Of a DNA stretch of 64,000 bases, positions 10,810-23,396 are shown one piece after another; the stretch's first letter is position 1; the number at the start of each line of letters is the position of its first letter. The DNA comes from Psilocybe azurescens. Taxonomy: Eukaryota > Basidiomycota > Agaricomycetes > Agaricales > Agrocybaceae. A model generated the notes under the pieces. That model did no database searches. It saw only the letters and a list, made by a program, of their open reading frames with translations, and was not told where the DNA came from. The translations under genes and the position numbers were made by a program. The stretch spans positions 124,001 through 188,000 of the forward strand of contig JAJIRX010000920.1 in NCBI GenBank assembly GCA_023853785.1. Reading direction: 5' to 3'.

Positions 10810-11997
10810 TCAAACAGCGCGAAAACTATTCCTAACATTCTCTTCCGCCCCTTCTTCGAACTTCGTTAACTGCGGCAGTAGAATTTTGCGACTCCTGGTC
10901 CCGAATGCCCAATCCAAAGCGACAAACAGAAACACCGTTAGACACGTCCAGCCGAATAACAAACTCCATTCGAGATAGTGATTCTGCCCCGTCGCAAGAC
11001 CGAGGAGGGTCGAGGCAAGTAAGAGGCCCAATGTTGGATCCGGTCCTGATGCGAGAGCCTACCGATGTAATACAGCACTCAGCATCAACAAGACACCACG
11101 AGTCTGCCAAAGAACCATACCAAGGAAACGAAAAATATGCATGTGAGAGCCGCCTCGGTGGACGAGGGCGGTGGCAGGATCTACTGGCGACATGAACGGG
11201 GAAGAAACAAGTAGGCAGAATTATCACGCACATCTACGGCACCCCACGTTTTCCAAAGGTACAGAACCGACGCAGCTATCTTGATTTTCACGATTAGGTG
11301 AGTAAAGATGTTGGATTGGGGGTAGCGATGGTTTTTGATCCTCCCAGTATCCAGAAAAGGGCGTATGCCCCGACGGACAGGTTCAAGAGTAAAATCATTG
11401 CGCAGTAATCATAGCGACGCGTCATCCACAGCGCTGCCCAGCCAGCTGAATTTCTTCATTAAAAGACGGCTTTTGATGAATATGGATAGTTTTGTAACGC
11501 GACGAACCTTGCAAGAAGCTCCCTATGATGTAGAACGGCAAATAACTGAAGTATGCAGGTTCCAAAGAATTGAACTCTTCAAATCCATCCACCTCGTCAT
11601 CACTGTGAAGAGAGAGATCGTCGTCGGCTATTTTTATTTTGTGAAAGTCGACATCAGGGTCCGTCATTGGATCCGCTATTGCTGATTCATCCTGAGTGAG
11701 AAGGATGGGTGCAGCTTTGGATGGCGTAATCTGCGAGGGAGTCGCTGATGGCTCGTCCTCTTCCAGGTCTTTTGACGGCAGACACAGTCTCAGGAGCCAC
11801 TGGATCTGGAAAATGAGGCCGGCGGAAAAAAGGCCAATCGGGGCGTATGGGTGCGGGGCGTAGGCGACGTATATGGCCGATGGCGAGGACCTGGAGCTTT
11901 CAGCATCTCCCAGCAAAGCAAGCGTCTGGAATAGAGTGTCGACAATGAGCGAGGCAGCAGCGACACGTCGAGCGAGTAATGGATTTGTTTCGAGCAT
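10810..11997 (-). CDS. Multi-pass membrane protein of unknown function
   Basis: The first exon begins at 11997 and encodes two hydrophobic segments (about residues 10-30 and 50-73), then an acidic loop rich in Asp/Glu/Ser. At least two further introns separate exons containing IAASVLYLWKTW, MHIFRFLGMVLW and a final exon from about 11,040 with GLLLASTLLGLATG and a second hydrophobic stretch, ending EENVRNSFRAV at 10810. Intron borders are approximate; one likely acceptor precedes DPTLGLLL. I count roughly six membrane segments. The layout recalls the leading membrane region of some ABC transporters, but no ATP-binding cassette follows, so I leave the function open. Confidence 0.6.
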
Positions 11998-12000
11998 ATG

Positions 12001-12811
12001 AGAAATTAAAGCAGACGGCGATGGTTGGAGCTCGATTTATGAATGGAAAGGACCAGGTACGGGCCGTCTGCTATGCATTTCTTGACTTTTGAAGGTATTG
12101 CAGCGATGATCATGTTCCATCATCCATGTATGAAGCCAAGGGCAGCATTCATAATAAGATTCAATCTGGAGAATTTCTCCAGATGACGGAAGAATTTGAA
12201 TGGTGGAACGTCTATGCTCCTCCCCACGGAAAAGAAATCTGCTCATGATTCACGGTCGTGAACGACGTTCGGTGGACTTGAAATAGATGGAGTTTGGTTG
12301 TATGCACGCCTACAATGTCCGAGCTTGTAGGTACTCTACTCTCCTTGAATTTCTGACAGTAAAGAAGGACTTGGTGGTATTTTGCGGTGCTGCAGGGGTT
12401 AACGGTTATTATGGTATGTTCATTTTGCGAACGATGATGGCCCTTACCCGTCCAGAGAACTATGCATATGTGGTGCATTCAAACACCTCCACCCTGACCT
12501 CATCAGCGTTGGCCGCGGTAATGATGATTGTGCATTTTAGGTTGCAGGGTGCCACGGCAGTTCGAAAACTGCGTAGGTTGTTGAGTGATGGGTGCGAGAT
12601 TTTGTTCCTCCAGTGCTTACAGTCCGAAAACACAAGTCACAGGCTCAAGTGGCAATAAACGATGGTGACAGGGGATATCATCACTGATGTGCAAGACGTA
12701 TGTTCTTTCTTGACAAGCAGATATTCCAAAACTGAACCTCTATATCAATGCCATGAACGAGAATGTTGATACAAAAATACACATACAACAGAGACGTTAG
12801 CGGAATGCAGA
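12001..12811. other. No supportable gene
   Basis: Several short open frames on both strands overlap here but none shows a recognisable domain, consistent splice plan or paralogue. I see no repeat or RNA gene. Confidence 0.4.
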
Positions 12812-13846
12812 TTACCATTGTCTGGCAGGCCGATTCCTGCTTCGACCGTCATCATCCCAACGACGATTCCCGCCATCCCATCGTCTTTCTCGATGTTTGT
12901 GTGCCTCTTCCACTTCTCTGCGATTGAAAACATCGCCGTAGCCACTGCCAGACTCGCCATGGACGGTACTAGGTGTGGCGCTGCCCGCCATTTCACGTTT
13001 TCTGCGCCTGATAAGTTCAGAGCTCGTTCTCGCTCTGATGATTCGCGAGACAGCCGAGCTTGAACCTCCGGCGGTTTGTCTGAATTGGCGTTTGATCTTG
13101 GGGGATGAGGGAGGCGGAAGGGCCTAGTTGACGACGACGACGAAGAGGATGGGCGAGAAGCCAGCTGCCTCGTTATTGATGTTAATGGGTCGTGAGCAAA
13201 CTTTCTCGATTCTTCCCGTTTCCTAAGAACACCCAACTTGTCAGTCAAAAGAGATGACGCCATTGATCGTGGATACGCACTTTCGATCGTCTTCTACCTC
13301 CTCCGTTTTCTCTGTTGTTTTTCCGAGTACCAAGGTTTCAGATCTTTTGCTGACGGTGCAAGAGGAACACCCTTCTCGGTTTCAGCAGGTGGTTTCTTTC
13401 CGACTTTGAGAGTAGCAGCAATGACATTCTATAATGGCATTAGATTGAAAGAACAGAGCGCATATACATGCTGGGTACATACAAGCTCCAAGTCTTCGAA
13501 CAGATTGATATGTCCGTTCGTTGTTGGCAATACAGCTGGCTGCATCGAACTCGTCGAGGCGATGTATTTGGTGTCATCCTCATTTCTTCTCTTCTTCTTC
13601 TCAGCTTTATCAGCGACGCCGGCTCTTTCTCTTAATAAGCCCATGCGAGCCTCTGAGTCCTATGATAAACATTAGATACATTGAGGATGGAAAAGAAAAC
13701 GAAACGCAACGTACGGCCAACAACATCCTTCCTTCTTCCTTCTCCTCCTTCAATCTGGCCTCTTCTTCATCTCGTCTAACCTTCTCAATGTTATCTCGAC
13801 GATATGGGTGATAGGATTTGTGATGAGCGATGTTGAGTTTACCCAT
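12812..13846 (-). CDS. Cir_N-domain protein, LENG1-like
   Basis: The N-terminus, MGKLNIAHHKSYHPYRRDN, is the Cir_N domain of CBF1-interacting corepressor / LENG1-type nuclear proteins, followed by a charged coiled-coil region. Exons: 13846-13715, 13659-13482, from 13428, then an exon beginning KREESRKFAHDPLTSITRQL and ending at a stop at 12812. The C-terminus contains RRRKREM, TPSTVHG and NRREVEEAHKHRERR, conserved in this family. Two one-base losses are needed to explain the frame: at an A5 run (13318-13322, just after KPWYSE) and near 13014-13020 before LIRRRKREM. Both are probably assembly errors. Shares a 232-bp divergent promoter with the XPF gene. Role (RNA processing or transcription) is family inference. 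Confidence 0.8.
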
Positions 13847-14078
13847 GATGGTGGTTGATGGAAGACGTGACTCGGGCTCCCGACGACGCGGGACATCCGA
13901 ACCTGATTTCCAACTTTGCTCGAACCACAACAATTAAACACGCTCTTCATGAACACAAAGAACCAATAATCTCTTTTATGAGCTGAGATTGCCGCAGAAC
14001 TGTCGGAAAGCCCGAAATATCAAGACTATACTCAAGAACATCGGGGAATATCATTCACACAATCTCTGAACGCACGTT

Positions 14079-17000
14079 ATGTCGACCCTATTACCCTTTC
14101 ACAAGCACATCATTGAGAAGATCCATGACCCAGCTACTAGCGACCTTCTGATTCTAGCCAGAGGTATAGGCCTTCGCAGGATCATTTGCACTCTCATGAA
14201 GATCTATGACTCTCCCCAGAACCTTGTTTTGCTCGTGAATGCCACCCCGGAGGAGGAATCTGCTATTGGCGAAGAGCTAGGGATTATCGGCTGCCGGAAA
14301 CCTGGCCTGCGGGTTGTTGGCTATGAGACGGGAAGTAAAGAAAGGTGCGTAAGCTTACAGAGTGTCTTGTATGCCAAGTAGTAACGTCTTGCCCATAGGC
14401 AGAATCTTTACAAGCAAGGTGGAATAATATCCGTGACTTCGCGCATCTTGGTGGTCGATCTGCTGCAGTCCGATATCCCTACTGAACTGATCACCGGAAT
14501 GCTCGTCCTTCACGCGGAAAAGTACGAAGCACTTGTTCAAAGTCGTCCATAGGCTCAACTGTTTACAGAGTGACTCCTTTAGTGCTAGAAGCATTCATCG
14601 TTAGATTGTACCGGGAGAAGAACAAAGACGGCTTCATCAAGGCCTTTACTGACCAACCGGAACACATCACCAGCGGCTTCTCTCCTCTCAAAAGCATAAT
14701 GAAGGAATTGCAAATACGAAATGTACATATATATCCCCGGTTCGTCCTTTGACGCTGCCGTTTAACTTATCTCACCCTCTCCCCAGGTTTCACGAAGAAA
14801 TCAAGAAATCTCTCGAACGTCGGCGAGCGGATGTTGTCGAGTTGTCACAACATTTGACAGAACCTATGGCCGATATACACCATGCAATAATACAATGCAT
14901 GAACACAACCTTATCCGAACTGAAGAGATCCAACACTAATGTATGTGCTATTTGCCTATCGTATGCACCATAACTTGACTTGATATGCTATAGCTCGACC
15001 TGGATGACTTTAATGTCGAGAACGCATATTTCCGATCTTTCGAAATCGTCGTACGCCGCCAGTTAGATTCGGTATGGCATAAAGTGGGTCCAAAGACCAA
15101 GCAACTTGTGAATGATCTAGGAATACTGCGCCGGCTTCTCTAGTACGTTCCTCAATTCTGCGCATACGTTTTTACTGATATACAAAAGCTATCTTCTGAC
15201 ATACGATGCGCTACAATTCCATTCATATCTGGAGTCCCTCATTGCTGCCAACACAGTCACCGCAGCTGGTGGGGCTAAGCAGCACCAATCCCCCCTGGAT
15301 GCTTACAGACGCGGCAAACATCATATTCCAATCCGCACAGAGGCGGTGTTTTACCATCAGTTCGACTTCGAAGAAGGTCGTTGCTCCGGTCATTGATCTA
15401 ACTGAAGATGATGACGCGTGGGCTGCCCTCGACGAGGCAGAAGGTGTGGTTTCTTTTATTCCCGATAAAGGAAAGGGTAAGATGGTGGACTCGAAGCCTA
15501 ATTGGCTCCCAGATGGCCTGGAACCTGTGCTGGAAGAATTACCAAAATGGAACCTCCTGTCGGAGATCATCCTGGAAGCTGAAGGAGAGATGATTCGACA
15601 GGAAAATTTACAGAAGCCGAATACGATGCGTGAGTCGTCTCGTCAAATCGCTCTCGAACCCGTTGATTGTGACCAATGATTACAGCGCAGTCCAGTTCTT
15701 CGAACACGATGCTCGTGATGACGTCATCGACTAGGACGTGCAACCTGTTAACGGAGTTCTTGTCTAGCATGGATCAAGACGCCCCTCCTGGGAGTCGAGG
15801 GCGGCCCATGATGCTGCGCAAACTCCGCGCTTATCTGTGGTGGAAGGGGAGGATGGACGAAAAGAAGCCAGGTGACAGAAATCCCTCAGCCATGCCCGAC
15901 AATAACACAGGCAAAGACATCTTCGACGCTATATTTGCGGACCAGGAAGGCGTAAGCGAGGCGTTGAAGAAGAAGGACAAAGAGAAAGCGCAGAGGGTGC
16001 AGAATCGGCGACGAATACGCGGTGGAGCACCTGCGGCTTCAAGTTCACCCGTCAAAGGCAAGGATCCGCCGCTACGCGGCTCGAACCTCAAGAAGTACCC
16101 GTCCCTAAAACGATGCAGAATGATACAGACGAGTTTGCAAAGTTGTATGTCATTTCTATGCGAAGCACGTCTGATAAATACTGATGTGGCCCCTTCAATT
16201 ATCACAGTTGGGCATCTCAAGGAGAAGCCATTCTTGCTGGGCAACCGCTAACTATGGCAGACGAATTCGGATTCTTAGATTTTGGATCCGGCGCTCTAGA
16301 AAACGATTTTGACAGCAATTATGGCCTACTTGCTCCGGAGCAGACCGTTCTTATACGGGCTTACTCGGATGATACGGATGATATGATTTTGACAGAGATC
16401 AAACCCAAGTTCATAGTCATGTTTGAACCGGACATGGATTTCGTGCGACGCGTTGAGGCCAGTACCTTAGAACTCCGCTTCTTCTATCCGCTTACTCATC
16501 CGAAAATACAGGTTTACAAAAGCTCTAATCCAGGACTTGCAGTCCGAGTATACCACATGGTGTATGCAAACTCGTGCGAAGAGCACAAATATCTCGCAGG
16601 TATCAGACGCGAAAAGGATTCTTTTGAACGTTTGATCAAAGAACGTGGGGTGAGTGCACGACTGCGGAATCCCAGCTCTTTACTAATGCTCCCGGTGGAA
16701 GTCCATGCTGATTACACTGGTCGAGGATCGCCGGAGCGCCAATTCAGAATCCATGATCAAGGTTATCAGCTCCCGTTTAGCAGGCGGCAGGCGCGAGCTC
16801 AGCGCGGAACCCTCTCGAGTAGGTTCAAATGTGTCGAGTTAAAATAAACAACCTAATATTTTGGCCTTCTTCTAGGTTATTGTTGATATGCGGGAGTTCA
16901 GATCGACACTGCCGTCGCTGCTGCATGCGTCGGGTCTGGTCGTCCTTCCGGCTACGCTAACAGTGGGAGACTATATATTGACACCGGATATCTGTGTCGA

Positions 17001-17708
17001 ACGCAAAAGCTTATCCGATCTGAAGACTAGTTTCAATAGCGGACGATTGTAAGTGGATGTATCCTAAAGTATGTTAGCGATCTAATGCTCTTTTTTTTTT
17101 TATAGGTATACCCAATGCGAAATGATGTCGCTTCATTACAAGTATCCTATCCTCCTTATCGAATTCGAAGAGGATAAGGCTTTTTCGCTTGATGTAAATG
17201 CTATCTGCTTTCCTTTCCATCTATTCAATGGCTAACCAGAAACCAGATTATGGCAGACCTGAAGACGTACGGAAAGGCAACCAGATACCCTGCTAAGCAG
17301 CAGCCAGGGCCTTCCGACCAGCCGAACTACGCTTCGCCTACCATCCAGGCCAAAATTGTTCTCCTTACACTTACCTTCCCGCGCGTGCGGATTATTTGGT
17401 CGTCTTCTCCCTATGCTACATCTGAGATTTTCAACGACCTCAAGGCAAATAACCCGGAACCTGACCCAGCGAAATCTGTGACTATTGGGGCCGACGATGA
17501 TCCGGACGTGGGCGCTGGGGTTAACGCTGCAGCAGAAGAAGTCTTGCGCTGCATTCCAGGAATCACGGTAAACAATGTCAAAATTGTAATGAGTAAGGTC
17601 AAGAACATACAAGAGCTATGCGGTCTCAGTCTATCCGAGGTACAGGGCATCCTTGGTACCGACGCTGGAAAGGCGTGCTTTACGTTTATTCATAAAGGGA
17701 ATAGGTGA
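14079..17708 (+). CDS. rad1: XPF/Rad1/ERCC4-family structure-specific endonuclease subunit
   Basis: Catalytic subunit of the XPF-ERCC1 type complex, which cuts 5' of lesions in nucleotide-excision repair and acts in recombination. The N-terminal helicase-like region starts [11 protein letters not shown] and includes [29 protein letters not shown] and [19 protein letters not shown] middle block holds [15 protein letters not shown]. The ERCC4 nuclease has [28 protein letters not shown] (ERKxxxD motif) and SGRLYTQCEMM. A C-terminal helix-hairpin-helix region contains [16 protein letters not shown]. About ten introns. A C6 run at 15290-15295 puts SPW out of frame (five C expected). A second discontinuity near 16,020-16,090 could be either an intron or a one-base error. 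Nuclease residues are intact. Confidence 0.9.
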
Positions 17709-18022
17709 ACTACTATGGTTGACGGATTTCACATTGAATCACTGTATATAGATTGGGTAATTTTTAGATATAAATCGAAAATTACAAGGTTCCCTGATAT
17801 TGATTTAGAATTCCCGGACGTAACTATTATTCATCGCAAACCCTACCTTGAAATATAAGTGCACGACTGCTTGCCACGCGCAAGACACCATATACATGCT
17901 GCGGTACATCCCACAAAGTTTGATCCTCCTATGGATGGCCACGCTATGCTATATAATGATATGAAACTGCCCTGCAACTATCTGATATCCTTTTCTCATA
18001 TTCCGTAGACTCTCCGCATCCG
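17709..18022. other. XPF-kinase intergenic region
   Basis: AT-rich spacer of 314 bp between two same-strand genes; no feature recognised beyond presumed 3' and 5' untranslated sequence. Confidence 0.4.
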
Positions 18023-19417
18023 ATGCCTGTACATCTTTTGGACAATATTTTATCGGTTTTACATCCGATTATACAGGTACGGTAGCTTCACTGGCTTTCA
18101 GATCTCACGTATACACTTACCGTTGAGCTAACTTACACCCATAATACTAGATTATTAGGCGCATTTACTCGAGCAATGTATCTCGGCGATGCGAAAAACT
18201 CTATCTACGGCTGCTTCAGGCCCGCCAGATCATTCCATCGAATCTAAAGGTTCACGGAGTCAATATCACAACGTCGGCCAAATGTTACGGAGGATCTGCG
18301 GATATTCATATCGGGCGTCTCAACGGAATGAAGGTCGCGGTCAAAGCACCAAGGCTATATCAGGCAAATAAGAGACAGATCGTGGCGGTAGCTCAATCTA
18401 TACTCTTGTGCACATTGATAACCGTTGATTGTCTTTGACGTCGTCCAGGACTTTATCAACGAGTTCATGATTATGGACAGCTTGGGGCCCCATCCTCATA
18501 TCATCAAATTCTTGGGAATTTCAAGCGACCAAAACTTTGGGCCTGCAATTGTTACCCCTTGGATGGAGCACGGAACTTTGACGGATATCATTCGTCTCAA
18601 GCCTCCCTATGAATATAGGCGCCGTCTGGCAAGTTTGATTAAATCTCTATTTTGTTGGCTCATTTTATAACGGCATTACAGGTCGGACAAATCGTAGACG
18701 GCATGTCATTTTTGAAAGCTTCAAATGTCGTCCATGGTGATCTGAAAAGCGTACGTCCTACAGATATTATGGAAGCCCCTGAGTCTAACTGCTACTCATG
18801 ACTACAGAGTAATATACTGATAGCTCAAGACGGTCGTGCCCGTATTGCCGACTTTGGATTATCACATTTTGGTGAACCATCGTATCCCTCACCACCTACG
18901 GGTATATCAGCGTTGAGGATAGCAGCAGCCACATTTTCATGGGCATTACGGACTCCTCCCTCCTTCGATAGCGCTACGCATGCCGGCGCTGGGAGTCCAC
19001 GATGGATGGCTCCAGAACGCCTTGTACCTGACCAATGGGGAATCATATCTGCGAGAGCCACTTTTCAGAGTGACATATTCGGACTGGGTATGGTCCTGTA
19101 CGAGGTGCGATCACTCTGCTGACTTGATGCCGACTTTACGTCCTCACTAGCCAAGTTGGGTACAGATCTATAGCGAAAACCTCCCATACCATGAATCCAA
19201 CGATCATATGGCGATGATCTTCATTGTCCAAGGCAAAAGGCCAGAACGCCCAACTTTAATCCCTGATAGTCTTTGGTGTATAACCACGAGGTGTTGGGCC
19301 TCAAATCCATTCTTACGACCTTCTATAGATGTCATCGAAAGAGCTATCAACGCACCAAAGCCGCTACTCAAGAATACGAATGCATCATACACGTGCAAAG
19401 AACCGTTCGGAGGGTGA
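18023..19417 (+). CDS. TKL-type protein kinase
   Basis: Six exons in one frame: 18023-18076, 18151-18387, 18449-18628, 18682-18750, 18808-19104, 19166-19417, giving 362 residues. Kinase motifs in order: ATP-binding Lys in VAVKAP, catalytic loop HGDLKSSN (HGD in place of HRD, common in mushroom TKL kinases), DFG in IADFGLS, MAPERL (APE) and QSDIFGLGMVLYE. The activation segment between DFG and APE is long (about 55 residues) and Ser/Pro/Ala-rich. Intron 3 is GC-AG (CTG|GCAAGT, strong consensus). The N-terminal ~60 residues show no domain. Likely a cytosolic Ser/Thr kinase; substrates unknown. The first exon is the least certain. Confidence 0.82.
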
Positions 19418-19930
19418 TAGTAAGACGTAATTGCGTTCATATTAATCACAATAACTGAAGTCATTCATAATGCGAATGAATCAACAGGGATAAGGGACGG
19501 TATTTTCAATTGGCTGGGGTAAACGAAGCACCCTAGTCAATTGACAATGTCGTCCCTTGTCCCTGATGCATCTAAGTCGTCCCAGGTGTGCCCTAGTTAA
19601 GTCCGTCTGTTATTGTCGAAGCCAGTTGTAATTAGGGAGCAACATCCCTTAGAAGACTTCAAGACAGTACATTCAAGCACATGCACAAAATAAAGTAGCC
19701 ACGTAGGTATCAAGGCTCTCCAGCCCAAGCAAGAAGTAAGAAATTTGCCAGACGCCCCCTAACTATGATGAAAAAGATTTTATCGAAAATAGAAAGCCCT
19801 GTACCATCAAGATAAAGCAGAGGGTCTGAAGAGCGACGTAAATTACTAAAGGAGGAGGAAAGAAATAGAAAGCAAGGTAACGAAGCGCAGAGTCAATAAT
19901 GATAGGTCCAAAAGAAGAGGTACATAAATA
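19418..19930. other. No gene seen
   Basis: Convergent intergenic region between the kinase and the BTB gene; only short meaningless frames. Confidence 0.5.
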
Positions 19931-21168
19931 TTAGTCCAAATCCAGAAGGGAATCGTGGTTGTCACTCTCGACAAAGCCAAACCATTGTGGTAATAGTGTC
20001 CAGACCTCCTCCCGTGCCTTTGACGCCGCCTCAGCAAAATCATTCTTACATGGCTGACACAGCTTCAGTCCACACTGGCGTTGTCCATCAGAAAAATCAG
20101 TCCTCGACAGCATTTCAGTAGCTTGAGAGAGTGTGTATAAGGGATCCGCGTCTCTCCCACAGGCTATGCCTCCAACTGAGCGTAGAATGTTGAGCATGAT
20201 AAAGTAGAACGACTCATGGCAAGGTCGGCTTGGGCTGTCCTTTTCAGAGCGATGAAGACACTCCGCCGCGGGTGCTCGACAATGCAGATGTCTCGCAATA
20301 AAACCGGCCATATATCGCTGAGTGGCTTCGCGACCCCGAAGAGTCCTGCAAAGAAGATCACGAGACAGTTTAACAGGCTTCTCCACTGTTAACGACGGCC
20401 CAGAAACCTCGCGTAGGAGTCGGTCGAAAGTGGTCATCGGGGATGTTGTACCGGTCATAATTTTACTGGGTCCGTACCGTGACAAGTCATAGAGAGCGGC
20501 CGGGAGAACCGTAGGCAGGTTCATAGCAAGCGCCAGCTCTATGACGAGAATTGGATGCGCACAGTGATCACGAGGCACGTATCTCCCATTTTCATCGGTG
20601 GACCTACGTTCTCTCATATCCCAGCCGGTGAGTGTAGATGGCCAGTCCTTATCCAGACGGTGTAGACAGCGCTGACGAAGATGCTCCACCAGGTACTTTG
20701 AAGACAATCGGAGCACAGCGGCAATGGCAGGAAAATCTGTTGATCGAGGTTTTTGAAATATCTTGACAGTGTGCTAATCGTCAGCGGAAATATAGAATAT
20801 TAAGGCTTCACACGGACATACAAACCATCGTATAGAGCGCCAAGAAAGTAGAAGACGTCAGAGGGCGGGTCCTGTAGCTCTACGCAAGAACAACCATCCA
20901 CGAGTTCCTGCTCTTGAGGTTGGGGAAGAGAGAAAAGATCACTGAAGACTTCAGAGTGTCGTGCTAGTTGTCCACGATGGACCTTGAATGCAGCACAACC
21001 GGCGATTATAACAATATTTCCATCGCAGAACCAGAAGTCGGACCGTATCAGATCTCCCAAATTTTCAGGAGGGCGTTTCTCCTTGACCATGCTATACGGT
21101 GAAAGGTATACGGACAGGACCGCGAAGAGATAAAGCAGGCGGTCGGGCCAGTGTAATCCAACAGGCAT
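19931..21168 (-). CDS. BTB/POZ-domain protein (mushroom-expanded family)
   Basis: Exons 21168-20812 and 20773-19931 join in phase 0 (donor CGT|GTGAAG, acceptor ATTAG) to give 399 residues. The BTB region contains DFWFCDGNIVIIAG, AAFKVHRGQLARHSEVF and a VELQDPPSDVFYFLGALY block, then TDFPAIAAVLRLSSKYLVEHL. This pattern is typical of the large BTB family of agaricomycetes, often proposed as adaptors for Cul3-type ubiquitin ligases or transcriptional partners; no catalytic domain. The C-terminal half has several Cys (CGLKLCQPC) and no named domain. An in-frame internal ATG (MVKEKRPPENL) may be the true start, since the first ~25 residues look atypical. Confidence 0.8.
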
Positions 21169-21854
21169 TTATTAATGACTCGTATTCACAAGCTTATTGT
21201 TGTGGCTGACATATGGAAGGCGGTTCAGCCGTGTTCGAGCAGGCTCGGACAGCAATTCATCCGTTATTCGTTGTCGCCTAGTCCTAGTCAGGGTTCCCCG
21301 TTCATCTAGATTGATTCAGAATCGTTTGAGATAGACTGTAGAGACCAGGACAGCATACAAATAATAACAATATGATCGTTTGTAGCCCTCAAAAGGCCAT
21401 AATGGGAATATTAGGCATCGCACAGCGGCTTTGATCAAGGAACAACTTCTTGAAGTTGTATATGCCAAAGTTCGAGTTTGAAAGCGATCGTCGGATGACA
21501 AAGAGTCCAAAAGCCTTCCATCTGCATCGAATTTTGGAGCCCAGGCCATCGATCTAAAGACAGAGGCAAGCCAGGCTGAACCTTGAGATCGAGATCTGAG
21601 ACCTCGGGGAACTCTTTGAAGCTGGCTCCCTAATCGGAGGACATCTCTAAGTTGGAAAGTCCGGCATCAAAATCCGGCGATCGCATCCGGCGGAACGGCG
21701 GCTATGTCATTGCCGGTGACCTCGTCGCCCTACCTTCCTTGTCCATTAGGCGTTGCAGGTGTAATGGAACAGCTTCTCCAGGAGATAAGGCATTGAATGC
21801 CATCAGTTGTCGCCGTGAACTGCACGGTTAAAACACTACAACAGAACAGAACAA
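21169..21854. other. No supportable gene
   Basis: Short open frames only; GC-rich patches and no recognised motif. Confidence 0.4.
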
Positions 21855-22400
21855 TCACGTGAGTAGTGAATAACCGAAGCAAACCAGGGACTTACATAAT
21901 ATATGGAGATAAAACCGCCCAGGAATCTTGAGGCTGTTCCAGCCAGCAAGCTTGATGGGTACACGAAGCCCACAGGCACCGCATTCATTGTCGTTGATGT
22001 ATAAGGAAGGTAGGTAACGCGTCGTGGACGATATGGCAGCGGCGTGGTGACGGAAGGCCAGAACGCGTCGAAGCCCGTGACCCGGTTGGGCGACGGTGGA
22101 ATTTGCCGCCGGACTGATCGCCGCTAGCCCAGCCGGACTTTCCAAATCCCAGATTTTCTCCCTAATCGAACCTGCCGTGACCGTGACCGGTTCTTGCTCA
22201 AGCTTGCTTACACATGCTGTGACAGTAGTTTTAATCGGCGCCTGCCGTTCTTTGTTGATCCTGCCAGCAAGTGACAGCTCGAGCAATGTTGGAGAACGGC
22301 CAAAAGAATTTGAAGAGTCCGTGAGTACATCTTGTCTAGAGCTCACAATATCTTCATAAATACGAGATTGAATAGATCCATACATTGTCTCTCTGTACAC
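21855..22400 (-). CDS. Hypothetical protein, unrecognised
   Basis: A 181-codon open frame from ATG at 22400. Ser/Thr-rich, with EQEPVTVTAGSIREKIWDLE; no domain, signal peptide or membrane segment seen. Its 5' end overlaps the start of the F-box-like gene on the other strand by about 15 bp. It may be an exon of a larger gene or spurious. Confidence 0.25.
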   Translation of the reverse strand: MYRETMYGSIQSRIYEDIVSSRQDVLTDSSNSFGRSPTLLELSLAGRINKERQAPIKTTVTACVSKLEQEPVTVTAGSIREKIWDLESPAGLAAISPAANSTVAQPGHGLRRVLAFRHHAAAISSTTRYLPSLYINDNECGACGLRVPIKLAGWNSLKIPGRFYLHILCKSLVCFGYSLLT

Positions 22401-23396
22401 GAGTAATCGTGATGTTTATTCCTCTCCCAACGTCCGATGTGTGTGATCCTTCATCTAGGGATTCACTGAAGATTGCCCAAACCGTGTCGCGTACTTGGTA
22501 CAATCTTGACCACACCCTTTGGTCTACCATACCGGAGCGGATTACCTTACACCCTGATGGAAAAGGAGAAATCAGTTGTCCATATAGTATTTTCACTCAA
22601 AGTAAGGAGAAAACGGAGGTTCTGAGGCATTCCTTCAAGTGGAAACTTGCTCGGGACGGCCCACTTGGTATGGAAGGCATGGATGTGGATGGTCTGCTGG
22701 ACGTGATACCAAAGCTTATCAGGTCGGATTATGCATGGACTCTCACCCCATGGACCGCAGGATATGTTGTTCCTGCATATCTTCATCTCAGCCACATTAA
22801 CACGAGTGTTTCTGTAAACGAGAATTCCCCGTTTATTTTCGATCCGTTTACCTTCGACGCGTTTTCTGTGGGATCTTTGCCTTTGGAGCTAGTCGAGCAC
22901 ATTTTCCTACTGGCCTCAGATGAAGCCACTGCGGCTGGGGAACTTCTTTCTGTTTGTCGACGGTCTCGTGAACTTGTGATGCGCCGACGGCGACGAAACA
23001 AGTTCTCTACCCTGGTAGAACGCTTCATAGAGTATGGGATGGTAAGTCATCTGCAGTCTCATAAGACACTTGACGTTTAAAAATTCTTAACAGGCCATGT
23101 GGATAAATTACGGACATTTTGATCCGAAGTCAACAGACGAATCCTCTCCCGACGTTTTCTATGGGCTGAAAGCGCTGCTTTTCAAATTCCCTCCCGTGTG
23201 TGGATATGCGCCAGTTGTGGGTCATGAACTTGAATGGGGTCAAAGCCAATGTTGGTCATCGTCGGAAAATTCTTCCTGTATCTATCATGCTTGCCAGCTT
23301 CCTTTGCGGGGGAATAGACTCCCGACTTTCTGGAGAATGCTACATGGCGATTCAAGATATGATGCTCATCCCGAGATAGAAAAGGAATGGGCATAA
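22385..23396 (+). CDS. F-box-like protein
   Basis: An open frame from 22385 encodes an F-box-like core, LPLELVEHIFLLASDE, about 180 residues in, followed by AGELLSVCRRSRELVMRRR. Such proteins usually bind Skp1 and select SCF ubiquitin-ligase substrates, and mushrooms carry many. The first exon ends near 23,039 (TATGGGATG|GTAAGT). An acceptor at about 23,093 leads to a second exon ending at 23,396, with no recognised domain. The segment before the F-box (ISCPYSIF, DVDGLLDVIPKLIRSDYAW) is unusual for this family, so two genes may be merged. A Met at 22412 is an alternative start. Confidence 0.45.

Noticed and set aside
12287..12658. 123-codon plus-strand frame
   Set aside because: No recognisable feature, and overlapping minus-strand frames are equally long.
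16020..16090. Definite one-base deletion in XPF after NRRRIR
   Set aside because: A 71-bp GT-AG intron would also join the frames (to EVPVPKTMQ), so I do not count it among the firm homopolymer errors.
16680..16780. Frame break in XPF around [12 protein letters not shown]
   Set aside because: Resolved by an intron: reading LFTNAP then GTGGAAG...TTCAG, then [10 protein letters not shown] keeps the frame, so no error is needed there.
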